Origin: Drouetiella hepatica Uher 2000/2452
GTDB taxonomy: Bacteria; Cyanobacteriota; Cyanobacteriia; Elainellales; Elainellaceae
Assembly: GCA_019359505.1 (NCBI GenBank)
Contig: JAHHHD010000038.1
Coordinates: forward strand, 1 to 48,135
Length of the DNA stretch: 48,135 bases
Direction of reading: 5' to 3'
Shown here: in pieces, positions 8,097-15,996 of the stretch
How positions within the stretch are numbered: the stretch's first letter is position 1
Layout: every line of letters starts with the position of its first letter
Notes under the pieces: model-generated
The model's input: only the letters and a program-made list of their open reading frames with translations
Database searches by the model: none
What the model was told of the DNA's origin: nothing
Translations under genes and position numbers: made by a program

Positions 8097-8993
8097 TTAC
8101 ACGACACTTGCCCTCAAGATATCCCGGCAATACGCCCTCACCATGGGCGAACAATATCCCTCTTGCGTCCATAGAATTGGGAAAAAGCTTTCATCGATCG
8201 TTAGATCTCCTATGGAACGGTAGCGACCATAAATATAGCCTTGTCCCACGCCCAAGGGCTGAAACTGAGAAGAGGCTGACATTGTGCTAACCGAAAAGCT
8301 CCGTCTCGTCTCGTCTGTAATATTCCGACCTGAACCGTGCCAGAGGTCACCATGCATGAAAATACAGCCGCCCGTCGGAATGTCTGCGGTTTGTATCTGA
8401 TCCTGAACTTGGGATGGCTCAAGACCTGCCTCGATCGCCCCATCCCAGAGCGGCTGGCGATAGTCTCCTAAAGGCGCATGGAGAAACTGGAAGCGATCGC
8501 TACAGAACCACAAATGAGAGCGGGGCACATACTCCAGCGCTCCAGCCGCCGCGCTTCCTAGGGATATCCAACAGGTGATCACGGTGGCAGGGTCAATACA
8601 GCTCACCGAAGTATTGTTGCGATGAAAGAGCACCTCAGGTGCACCAGGCGGCTTAATCCAACAGCTATCAGTTGCCAATCGCCCGCCCGTCCATCCCCCC
8701 AGCGTCGCATTCAACCGAGCAATTTCGGCGGACAGGGAGAGGCTGGCAATTGTGCAATCGCATCGCCAAAGACCGCTCATTTGCCGGGTAGCATTGGGCT
8801 GACTGAGATTCGGTCTACCATGCCATTCATCTGGGTAGTTACCCGTTTCTAGCTGTGTCGCAAAGAGCGGATCAAGTCGAGCATCAATGCGATCGACGAC
8901 TTCTAAATCAAGGAATTTCTCTATCACTAGAAATCCCTGTGTCTGAAACTGCGCTATCTGAGCGTCGCTAAACTGTAGAGGCTGATGGGTCAT
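8097..8993 (-). CDS. PhyH-family dioxygenase paralogue with an altered iron-binding motif
   Basis: A 298-residue protein of the phytanoyl-CoA dioxygenase (2-oxoglutarate/Fe) superfamily, clearly paralogous to the upstream neighbour. Shared blocks are YPDEW, VITCWISLGSA, LEYVPRSHLW, the distal histidine in LWHGSGRN (His 219), RRSF for 2-oxoglutarate binding, and DESFFPI near the C-terminus. The usual HxD iron motif here reads His124-Arg125-Asn126, with codons CAT CGC AAC. The Asp ligand is therefore replaced by Asn. This could mean lost or changed chemistry, a non-catalytic partner of the paralogue, or a halogenase-like open site. The gene begins 2 nt after the stop of its paralogue. Confidence 0.82.
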   Translation of the reverse strand: MTHQPLQFSDAQIAQFQTQGFLVIEKFLDLEVVDRIDARLDPLFATQLETGNYPDEWHGRPNLSQPNATRQMSGLWRCDCTIASLSLSAEIARLNATLGGWTGGRLATDSCWIKPPGAPEVLFHRNNTSVSCIDPATVITCWISLGSAAAGALEYVPRSHLWFCSDRFQFLHAPLGDYRQPLWDGAIEAGLEPSQVQDQIQTADIPTGGCIFMHGDLWHGSGRNITDETRRSFSVSTMSASSQFQPLGVGQGYIYGRYRSIGDLTIDESFFPILWTQEGYCSPMVRAYCRDILRASVV

Positions 8994-8995
8994 CG

Positions 8996-9922
8996 CTAAG
9001 CACTCGCCTGATTAGAGGAAGATGCAGCAGCCTGTGCAAAAGCGTTTTCACAATAGCCTTCTATAAAAGGAGTCCGATAGCCGTCTTGCCGATAGACGAT
9101 CGGGAAAAAGCTCTCATCCATTGCGTCGTCGCCAAATCGCTTGTAGCGTCCGGCAATGTAGCCTCCGGGCACATAGGCTCCTGCTGGCTTAAAGCGCGCC
9201 TCAGCGGGTACATGCACCAACACCAAGCTGCGTCTCACCACATCTGGCAGCAGATTTCTGCCAGAGCCATGCCACATATGCCCATGATGGAAAGCACAGC
9301 TTCCAGGCTTGAGCGCTAGCTGAACCACCTCAGGTGACTCAACTCCAGCGCGTTGAGCTGCTTGCTCCATTTCCCAGCGATAGCTCCTGCTGGGGGCATG
9401 AAACTCTGGCACAGTGCTAGACAGCGCCCAGCGATGTGAACCCCGCACATATTCAATCGGGCTGGCTCCCTGTACCGCATTACTGAGGGCGATCCAGCAC
9501 ACCACAATCTCCTGCGGCGTATGGTAGAAAGAGTACATGGAGTCCTGATGATGAGTAGTCTCAGTTGCACCATAGGGTTTGCGCCAGAGACTATCGCTTA
9601 GCAATCTTGCACCTGACCATCTGCCTAAGTCTGCGGCAATCTCGCCAATTTTTGCTGATAGCACGACCGAAGCAAAGGCGCGATCGCTCTTCCACACGTT
9701 GCTCATTTGCGCCGATGCACCCGGCTTGCCCAACTGCGGATTCCAGTACCATTCATCCGGATAAACTGAAGTGTCAAACTCGCCTGAGAACAGAGGCTCA
9801 ACGCGATCGACCAACCGATGAACGGTTTCTTCATCAATCAAGTTTTCAACAATTAGAAAACCGTCCCTGTGGAAGCAATTAACTTGCTCGGCGGTTAAGG
9901 CAGATGCGGTTAAAGCAGACAT
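8996..9922 (-). CDS. PhyH-family Fe(II)/2-oxoglutarate dioxygenase
   Basis: A 308-residue enzyme of the phytanoyl-CoA dioxygenase superfamily, which usually hydroxylates or oxidatively cleaves small molecules. The facial triad looks intact: HxD at His125-Gln126-Asp127 and the distal His218 in MWHGSGRN. RRS (about 230-232) supplies the likely 2-oxoglutarate arginine. It is the first gene of the minus-strand operon, with the start codon 38 nt downstream of a predicted -10 box. Followed by its paralogue and, 168 nt further, the permease and ligase genes, it is a candidate for oxidising the imported amine or its glutamyl derivative. The actual substrate cannot be read from the sequence. Confidence 0.85.
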   Translation of the reverse strand: MSALTASALTAEQVNCFHRDGFLIVENLIDEETVHRLVDRVEPLFSGEFDTSVYPDEWYWNPQLGKPGASAQMSNVWKSDRAFASVVLSAKIGEIAADLGRWSGARLLSDSLWRKPYGATETTHHQDSMYSFYHTPQEIVVCWIALSNAVQGASPIEYVRGSHRWALSSTVPEFHAPSRSYRWEMEQAAQRAGVESPEVVQLALKPGSCAFHHGHMWHGSGRNLLPDVVRRSLVLVHVPAEARFKPAGAYVPGGYIAGRYKRFGDDAMDESFFPIVYRQDGYRTPFIEGYCENAFAQAAASSSNQASA

Positions 9923-9960
9923 TATGGAATGCAGTCTTAATACGGAATTTAGTACTGCCT

Positions 9961-10002
9961 AACATATCAGACTAGCTTGTCATAATATGTTGTGCAAAAT
10001 AC
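9961..10002 (-). promoter_or_regulatory. Near-canonical NtcA-activated promoter for the dioxygenase-permease-ligase operon
   Basis: On the minus strand GTA-N8-AAC (10002 down to 9989) differs by one base from the NtcA consensus GTA-N8-TAC. Exactly 22 nt further is TATGTT (9966 down to 9961), which fits the TAN3T -10 box. This 22-nt spacing is the classic arrangement of class II NtcA promoters. The start codon at 9922 would leave a leader of about 30 nt. On the plus strand no matching -10 box is found at this spacing, so the site is assigned to the minus-strand operon. Confidence 0.65.
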
Positions 10003-10065
10003 AGAAATTTTGGCTGATTGCTCAGCAGGATCAGGGAATAGAAATAAGCAATGCAATAAAAGCTC

Positions 10066-10785
10066 ATGACCACTGCTCAACCCAGCCTTCTTGTGATTCG
10101 ACATGAGGAATGCTCAAGTTTAGGACTTCTGAAAACGGCTGTGAAAGATAGGTCAATACCCATACGGTACTTAGATACTCCTAAAGGCGAAGTGCTTTCT
10201 GAAGCAATTGCCAATTATTCCCACATCGTGGTTTTGGGTGGGGTAATCAGCGCTTATGAAGATGAAACCTATCCTTTTCTACAGTATGAATTTGAGTTAC
10301 TAGAATCGGCGATCGCTCAAAAAATTCCTATTTTAGGAATTTGCCTGGGTTCGCAGATTTTAGCAAAAGTCTTGGGCGCAAAGGTCTATCGCGGCGAGTC
10401 GGGACGCGAGGCAGGATGGTGCGAAATTCAGCTTTTAGAGACGGCAAAAACCGATCCGTTATTCAAAGATTTTCCGCCGCAGTTTCGGGTGTTTCAATCG
10501 CATCAGGATACGTTTGATATTCCACCCAATTGCGATCGCTTGGCTCAGAGCAGCAAATATCCCAATCAAGCTTTTCGCTATCAAGATCATGTCTGGGCAA
10601 TTCAGTTTCATCTGGAAATCGACGAGAATGTCCTGAGTGATTGCTCAACCGTAATTGCTCAAGAGCTAGTGGATAGCCAGATTCAAGACACGACGATCGA
10701 GCAAATGCTGCGGGAGGCTGAACAGTACTCTCCTGCGGTCAAGCCCTTGGCGGATAGCCTTATGGAGCATTTTTTAGCCATTTAG
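10066..10785 (+). CDS. Class I glutamine amidotransferase-like hydrolase
   Basis: A 239-residue stand-alone GATase1 domain. The nucleophile elbow GICLGSQ has Cys at residue 93. QFHLE gives His182 and Glu184 of the Cys-His-Glu triad. GGVISAYEDETYPFL is the conserved GG(P/V) oxyanion loop region. It resembles free-standing GMP-synthase-like amidotransferases that hydrolyse glutamine or gamma-glutamyl compounds. No synthase domain is fused. It diverges from the amine operon, sharing its 143-nt promoter region. By analogy with PuuD, it could release glutamate from a gamma-glutamyl intermediate; this is inference from context, as it is not an obvious PuuD orthologue. Confidence 0.8.
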   Translation: MTTAQPSLLVIRHEECSSLGLLKTAVKDRSIPIRYLDTPKGEVLSEAIANYSHIVVLGGVISAYEDETYPFLQYEFELLESAIAQKIPILGICLGSQILAKVLGAKVYRGESGREAGWCEIQLLETAKTDPLFKDFPPQFRVFQSHQDTFDIPPNCDRLAQSSKYPNQAFRYQDHVWAIQFHLEIDENVLSDCSTVIAQELVDSQIQDTTIEQMLREAEQYSPAVKPLADSLMEHFLAI

Positions 10786-10920
10786 CTCTATTAAACAGGT
10801 TGTAAAAAATACACTTCTTTAACTTAAATCTGCGGTTGTTACTGAAACTGAAACTGGGATTTTAGAGTCGATCGCACCGGACATAATAACAGCTAGTTCT
10901 GAACTCATCCGTTCCCCTCC

Positions 10921-11760
10921 ATGCTGTTTAGTGATGCTCGGCTTTATCAAATTTTATTCCTCAGCTTATTTTTAGGAGTTGGAATCGTTGCGCGGGACTG
11001 GTCGCTGCACCCCCTCATGATTGGGGCGCTAATTGCCACCTGCTGCTGTGTCCAGTGGATCGCAGCGATTCAAGTTTCTGCTCCGTTCATTAAATCCCTT
11101 CCGAGTGCATTAGTCACCTCTTTGGGGCTGAGTTTGCTGCTGCGTGCCGATCACGTTGGTACGCTAATGTTGGCAGGCACCTTGGCGATTCTCAGCAAGT
11201 TTTGTCTGCGAGTGCAGGACAAGCATATTTTTAATCCAGGCAACTTTGGCATTGTAGCCGTGCTAACGCTGACACAGGATGCCTGGGTTTCTCCAGGGCA
11301 GTGGGGTGAAGAAGGCTGGTATGTGTTGCTGTTTCTCAGCGCGGGTGGCTTAGTGCTGGGACGGATTGGACGTTGGGATACAAGCGTCGCATTCTTGGCT
11401 TCCTACGCGGGGCTGGAGGCAGTGCGAAACCTCTGGCTGGGCTGGACATGGGATGTTTGGGCACATCGGATGATGAGCGGTTCGCTGTTGGTGTTCGCTC
11501 TGTTCATGATTACCGATCCGCGCACTGTTCCCAATGCGCGAATTGCACGAATTATTTGGGCTGGCGCGATCGCTCTTCTCACCTTCTATCTTCGCAACTT
11601 CTGGTTTATCTCAACCGCTCCTTTCTGGGCGCTGTTTAGCCTTGCGCCATTGACTATTTTACTTGATCGAATGTTCTCAGGCGATCGCTTTATCTGGCAT
11701 CAAGATGCTCTAGAGCTATCTGAAGTAGATATGACCGATGAGCTTTTACCAGTCCCTTAA
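10921..11760 (+). CDS. RnfD/NqrB-like membrane protein (stand-alone)
   Basis: A 279-residue protein with about eight to nine hydrophobic helices. Two motifs match the NQR2/RnfD/RnfE family: KHIFNPGNFGIVAVLTL (about residues 101-117) and FALFMITDPRTVP (about 192-204). In true RnfD and NqrB, FMN is bound covalently at a Ser/Thr-Gly-Ala-Thr motif. I see no such motif here, and none of the other Rnf/Nqr subunits are nearby, so a complete ion-pumping complex is not indicated. A DUF2330 gene follows 54 nt downstream, and the two probably form an operon. Role unknown. Confidence 0.78.
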   Translation: MLFSDARLYQILFLSLFLGVGIVARDWSLHPLMIGALIATCCCVQWIAAIQVSAPFIKSLPSALVTSLGLSLLLRADHVGTLMLAGTLAILSKFCLRVQDKHIFNPGNFGIVAVLTLTQDAWVSPGQWGEEGWYVLLFLSAGGLVLGRIGRWDTSVAFLASYAGLEAVRNLWLGWTWDVWAHRMMSGSLLVFALFMITDPRTVPNARIARIIWAGAIALLTFYLRNFWFISTAPFWALFSLAPLTILLDRMFSGDRFIWHQDALELSEVDMTDELLPVP

Positions 11761-11814
11761 AACAGAAGCTCCAATATTTTTTACCTTCTCTGAAATGAAA
11801 TTTCAGCTTCTAGT

Positions 11815-13146
11815 ATGAAACTCTTTCGCGTTCTGCTGATTACCTGTTTTATTTGTTTAACAAGCTTCTTCATTGCAGCTAAAGCCTGGGCATTTTGCGG
11901 TTTTTATGTGGCTAAAGCGGATACAAAGCTATACAATCAGGCTTCGCAAGTGGCGATCGCCCGCAATGGCAATCGTACGGTTTTGACTATGGCAAATGAC
12001 TATCAAGGCGATGTGAAAGATTTCGCGATTGTCATTCCTGTTCCGGTTGTCTTAGAAGAAAATCAGGTGCAAATTTCTGATCCTAAAATAGTTGAGCGAT
12101 TGGATGCTTTTAGCGCTCCTCGCCTAGTGGAGTACTTTGATCCTGATCCCTGCGCACCGATATGGCGGACTGAAGATAGGTTGATGGCGCCCCAAGCGGC
12201 TTCTGCTGAGCGGGCTGCGTCTCGGCAAAGTAATGGCGCTCTGGGCGTGACGGTAGAATCTCAGTTCACGGTAGGCGAGTACGATATCGTGATTTTGAGC
12301 GCTAGAGAGTCGGGAGGCTTAGAAACTTGGCTGACCCAAAATGGCTACCGCATTCCCCAAGGCGCGAGGCAGCTCTTGCAGCCCTACATTCGTCAGCGCC
12401 TAAAGTTTTTTGTGGCAAAGGTGAACTTAGAGGTATATGAAACTTCAGGCTATCAGTCTTTACGTCCGATTCAGATCATCTATGAGTCGCCTCGATTTAT
12501 GCTGCCGATTCGGCTGGGCATGGTTAATGCCCAAACTGCACAGGATCTGATTGTCTATATTCTGTCGCCCCAAGGACAGGCAGAAGTGACTAATTACCGC
12601 ACGGTAAAAGTGCCTTCGGATGCAGAAGTCCCGCTGTACGTCAAAGAGGAATTCAGCGATTTTTACAAATCTATGTTTGCAACGGCTTACAACCGCGAAG
12701 GCAAGAACGTAGCTTTCGTGGAATATGCCTGGGACATGGCGGGTTGCGATCCTTGCTCGGCTGAGCCGTTGACCCCTGATGAACTGCGTCAGGCAGGCGC
12801 ATTTTGGGTAACTCCAGAAACACCGCAAAATGTATTTTTGACCCGAATGCATGTGCGATATACGCGCGATCGCTTCCCTGAAGACCTAATATTTCAGCAA
12901 ACGAACAACCGTGAATCCTTTCAGGGTCGCTATATTCTCCGTCATCCCTTTACGGGCGAACCCACCTGTAGCGCTGGGCAAGACTATCAACGATCGCTTC
13001 CCCGCGTTTTTGAGCGGCAGGCTCAAACCCTGGCACGTTTGACAGGCTGGGAGATTCAGGAGATCCGCGAGCGGCTACCCCAGGTGCAGAGCCGTTTTAT
13101 CCCTTGGTGGCAGCATTTCTTTCAGGCGTTTTTGGGGCATGGATAA
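11815..13146 (+). CDS. DUF2330 family exported protein
   Basis: A 443-residue protein with a clear signal peptide: a basic start, hydrophobic residues 6-22, and a predicted cut after AWA at about 26. The mature part starts with FCGFYVAKAD-x-KLYNQASQVAIARNGN, then NDYQGDVKDFAIVIPVPV. These are hallmark DUF2330 stretches. Several paired cysteines, such as CDPCSAEP and the early FCG, suggest disulfides in an extracytoplasmic setting. The hydrophobic C-terminal tail FFQAFLGHG is short. Function unknown. Its pairing with an RnfD-like membrane protein may mark a membrane redox or export unit. The last 50 nt overlap a convergent gene. Confidence 0.82.
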   Translation: MKLFRVLLITCFICLTSFFIAAKAWAFCGFYVAKADTKLYNQASQVAIARNGNRTVLTMANDYQGDVKDFAIVIPVPVVLEENQVQISDPKIVERLDAFSAPRLVEYFDPDPCAPIWRTEDRLMAPQAASAERAASRQSNGALGVTVESQFTVGEYDIVILSARESGGLETWLTQNGYRIPQGARQLLQPYIRQRLKFFVAKVNLEVYETSGYQSLRPIQIIYESPRFMLPIRLGMVNAQTAQDLIVYILSPQGQAEVTNYRTVKVPSDAEVPLYVKEEFSDFYKSMFATAYNREGKNVAFVEYAWDMAGCDPCSAEPLTPDELRQAGAFWVTPETPQNVFLTRMHVRYTRDRFPEDLIFQQTNNRESFQGRYILRHPFTGEPTCSAGQDYQRSLPRVFERQAQTLARLTGWEIQEIRERLPQVQSRFIPWWQHFFQAFLGHG

Positions 13147-13567
13147 GCCGACTCAAACATTTCTGAGCGCCCATACGCAGCGCATAATTGCGGCGATCGT
13201 CTACCAGCATGGCAAAGATTTCCCACTCGTCGGGGGTAATCAGGCGATCGCCCTTATTAAGGCTATTAACCAAGGCACAAAATGTCTGGCTCTCCCCTGA
13301 GATTTCCTCAAACTGGAGGAAATGCCCCATCTTGACTGTCCAGCGTACCTTGATCTTCCACCACCGACTCCGATCTTTTAGCTCAATTTCGCCCACCTTG
13401 ACACTGCGATCGAGCGATCGAATTCTGTCAGCCTGCTGGACAGCATGATAAGTCTCTAAAGCGGTGGCGGCGATCGGTTTAGCTGCGATGGGGTGGGTAG
13501 TGGGTGCAAGAGCAGGAAAAGGCAGAGTCGGGTTCATCTCAAGTTCAAAGTAGACAGGCTGCAACAC
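13097..13567 (-). CDS. Hypothetical protein overlapping the DUF2330 gene tail to tail
   Basis: A 156-residue soluble protein from GTG 13567, or 146 residues from ATG 13537. I do not recognise the family. The N-terminal 40 residues are Pro/Ala-rich and probably flexible. The rest is mixed alpha/beta, with a basic strand DRSRWWKIKVRWTVKMG and an acidic LITPDEWEIFAMLVDDRRNYALRMGAQK helix. The 3' 50 nt lie inside the 3' end of the DUF2330 gene on the opposite strand. Codon use and the HIP1-containing sequence look native to the genome. Confidence 0.6.
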   Translation of the reverse strand: MLQPVYFELEMNPTLPFPALAPTTHPIAAKPIAATALETYHAVQQADRIRSLDRSVKVGEIELKDRSRWWKIKVRWTVKMGHFLQFEEISGESQTFCALVNSLNKGDRLITPDEWEIFAMLVDDRRNYALRMGAQKCLSRLIHAPKTPERNAATKG

Positions 13568-13690
13568 CCTAAATCTTTCCTGCTGTTACCCAATACCGTA
13601 TGACTTTGGTATTTTCATTCGCTCAGTCTGGCAAGATCCGTGAAATTAGTGAGAGCCTGGAGAAAAAACTATCTTCTCTGTTCTAATCCC

Positions 13691-15151
13691 ATGCCTCTAC
13701 CCGATCGCCAAGCCGCTATCCCTCTTCTGGAAGCGCTCCAAACTGCTGCCCATGCGACCCGTGCAGCCTTCCACACGCCGGGTCACAAAAAAGGGCAGGG
13801 GATTCCTGCACCGTTGGCAAATTTCTGGGGTGCAGCTGTCTTTCGAGCTGATCTGCCCGAACTGCCAGAGCTGGACAACCTCTTCGCGCCCGTCAGCGTA
13901 ATTCAAGCTGCGCAAAATCTTGCCGCAGAGGCGTTTGGAGCCGATCGCTCCTGGTTTTTGGCGAATGGTTCTACCTGCGGCATTGAGGCGGCTGTGTTGG
14001 CAACTTGCAATCCTGGCGATAAGCTGATCTTGCCGCGCAATGTTCATCAGTCGGCAGTCGCAGCGCTGATTCTCTCAGGAGCCATTCCTATCTGGGTAGA
14101 ACCAGAATATGATGCGACCTGGAATTTAGTGCATGGGGTGAGTCTCACTAGCCTGGAAATCGCGATCGCCCAACATCCAGATGCCAAAGCCGTTCTCATT
14201 GTTTCACCCACCTACTACGGGGTATGCAGCAATGTAGAGGCGATCGCCCAGTTGACTCATCAGTATGGGATGCCGCTTCTGGTAGATGAAGCCCATGGCG
14301 CACATTTCGCCTTTCATCCCCATCTGCCCACTCCAGCCCTGCAATCTGGAGCTGATTTAGTAGTTCAATCTACCCACAAAACCCTGTCTGCCCTGACGCA
14401 AGCCGCCATGCTGCATATTAAAGGCGATCGGGTGGATGGCGATCGGCTGACGCGCTGTTTGCAGCTTGTGCAGTCCACTAGCCCCAGTTATTTGCTGCTT
14501 GCCTCTCTGGATGCGGCTCGTCAGCAGATGGCAACCCAGGGCAAAGCCTTGTGGACTGAAACATTGAAACTGGCAGCGATCGCCCATACCCAGCTGAGCC
14601 AAATTTCCGGACTTGTGGTTTTGCCCGTCTCTAGCTCATCCGGCTTTCACGCTCTTGATCCGACCCGGATCACGGTCGATGTTTCAGGTTTAGGACTCAC
14701 CGGATTTGCAGCTGATGAAATTCTCCACCAAACCCTCAACGTCACCTGTGAGTTACCTGGACTCCAGCATCTCACCTTCATCCTCACCCCCGGCAACACC
14801 CCTGAAGACATCGATCGCCTGATTCAATCTTTCAAAATCCTGGCAGTTACCGCACGCCCTTTTGCCTCCTTCCCACCTCATCTCCCTCACCTCCCCATTC
14901 CCTCACACACTCCTCTCTCCCCCCGCCAAGCTTTCTTCTCGCCCACTCACACCGTGCCGCTCTCAGAGGCGATCGCTCATTTCAGTGCCGAACTGATCTG
15001 CCCTTATCCACCCGGAATTCCGGTGCTTTTTCCGGGAGAAGTGATTACCGTCGAGGCGATCGAATACCTCCAGCACGTTCTTGCCACAGGCGGCATTCTC
15101 ACGGGCTGTGCCGACTCCCAACTTCAGACTCTAAGAATTGTGAAAGAATAA
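13691..15151 (+). CDS. Orn/Lys/Arg decarboxylase-family PLP enzyme
   Basis: A fold type I PLP-dependent enzyme of 486 residues, of the short decarboxylase group common in cyanobacteria and Gram-positives. Motifs are AFHTPGHKKG at the N-terminus, FLANGSTCG (phosphate/cofactor loop, about 89-97), VDEAHGAH (Asp199 and His202 near PLP) and QSTHKTLSALTQ with the Schiff-base Lys at about 230. It probably decarboxylates lysine, ornithine or arginine to a polyamine precursor. Residues about 394-411 form a Pro/His/Ser linker encoded by a C-rich tract. The frame is open to GTG 13640; ATG 13691 is chosen because the family motif follows at the usual distance, though no clear ribosome-binding site is seen. 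Confidence 0.85.
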   Translation: MPLPDRQAAIPLLEALQTAAHATRAAFHTPGHKKGQGIPAPLANFWGAAVFRADLPELPELDNLFAPVSVIQAAQNLAAEAFGADRSWFLANGSTCGIEAAVLATCNPGDKLILPRNVHQSAVAALILSGAIPIWVEPEYDATWNLVHGVSLTSLEIAIAQHPDAKAVLIVSPTYYGVCSNVEAIAQLTHQYGMPLLVDEAHGAHFAFHPHLPTPALQSGADLVVQSTHKTLSALTQAAMLHIKGDRVDGDRLTRCLQLVQSTSPSYLLLASLDAARQQMATQGKALWTETLKLAAIAHTQLSQISGLVVLPVSSSSGFHALDPTRITVDVSGLGLTGFAADEILHQTLNVTCELPGLQHLTFILTPGNTPEDIDRLIQSFKILAVTARPFASFPPHLPHLPIPSHTPLSPRQAFFSPTHTVPLSEAIAHFSAELICPYPPGIPVLFPGEVITVEAIEYLQHVLATGGILTGCADSQLQTLRIVKE

Positions 15152-15251
15152 ACTTTTGCCAGGGGTCTAATAAAACTAAACCTAGAGTTTGCGGATATAT
15201 GGCGTTAGGGTAGATAGAGAGTCCTGCCTTTCATTGAATTCTGCCCTATCA

Positions 15252-15854
15252 ATGTCTTCTCCTCTCTGGTCATACGTTACTCCCGGCATCCCCGATCATC
15301 TGTTTGAGCGCCTGCCCGGAATTCCGCTCACTAAACGGGAAATTCGGCTACTCCTGCTCTCTTATCTGCGGCTCAAAGCAGATTCTGTCCTGTGGGACAT
15401 TGGTGCCGGGACAGGCACGATCGCCGTTGAAGCTGCTTTACTCTGCCCTCAGGGCAAAATTTTTGCGATCGAGCGAGATGAAGATGTGGCGGATTTGATT
15501 CGGCGCAACTGCGATCGTTTTGGGGTGAAAAACATCGATATCGTTGAAGGGAGCGCACCAGACTGCCTCAAGACGCTATCCCTTGAACCCGATTGTGCTT
15601 ACATTGGCGGCGGTCGTTCCATCAAAGCAATTCTGCAATCGGTCTGGGAGAGGCTACAGCCGCAGGGGCGCATTGTGGCAACCGCCACTAATTTGGAAAG
15701 CCTCTACGCCATTTCTGAAGCGCTATCAGAACTGCAAGTGCGAAATATTGAGGTGGTTCAGTCTGCCATCAATCGCCTAGAGATGCGAGGAACTCATCAA
15801 GTCCTGGCAGCCCTTGACCCTACGTTTGTTTTAAGTGGGGAAAAGCTCGGTTGA
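15252..15854 (+). CDS. cbiT: Precorrin-6Y C5,15-methyltransferase, decarboxylating subunit CbiT
   Basis: A 200-residue class I SAM-dependent methyltransferase of corrin biosynthesis, which methylates C15 of the precorrin with decarboxylation of the acetate side chain. Motifs are GIPDHLFERLPGIPLTKREIR (CbiT N-terminus), the SAM loop VLWDIGAGTGTIAVEAA (GAGTGT at 51-56), FAIERDED for the ribose-binding acid, and YIGGG plus NLESL near the C-terminus. ATG 15252 is chosen over an upstream TTG because the family starts just before W-x-Y-x-TPGIPD. Stand-alone CbiT is usual where CbiE is separate. The flanking genes are unrelated. Confidence 0.9.
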   Translation: MSSPLWSYVTPGIPDHLFERLPGIPLTKREIRLLLLSYLRLKADSVLWDIGAGTGTIAVEAALLCPQGKIFAIERDEDVADLIRRNCDRFGVKNIDIVEGSAPDCLKTLSLEPDCAYIGGGRSIKAILQSVWERLQPQGRIVATATNLESLYAISEALSELQVRNIEVVQSAINRLEMRGTHQVLAALDPTFVLSGEKLG

Positions 15855-15996
15855 ACAAAAATTCTGTTAATGTATGCCACAGTGTTTCTTAACTTGAGGA
15901 TCGCTTAACTCAAGAAATTCTCAGCCTGAGCTTGGGACTTCAAGGATGATTTACGCTGCCAGGTTTTATCGCTTTCGTTCTACTCTCCTGCTTCCT

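Noticed and set aside
9989-10030. The NtcA box read in the other direction for the amidotransferase gene
   Set aside because: No TAN3T box lies about 22 nt downstream on the plus strand, so only the minus-strand reading is supported.
10066-10785. Naming the amidotransferase PuuD
   Set aside because: The motifs fit free-standing GMP-synthase-like amidotransferases as well or better. Only the neighbourhood suggests a PuuD-like role.
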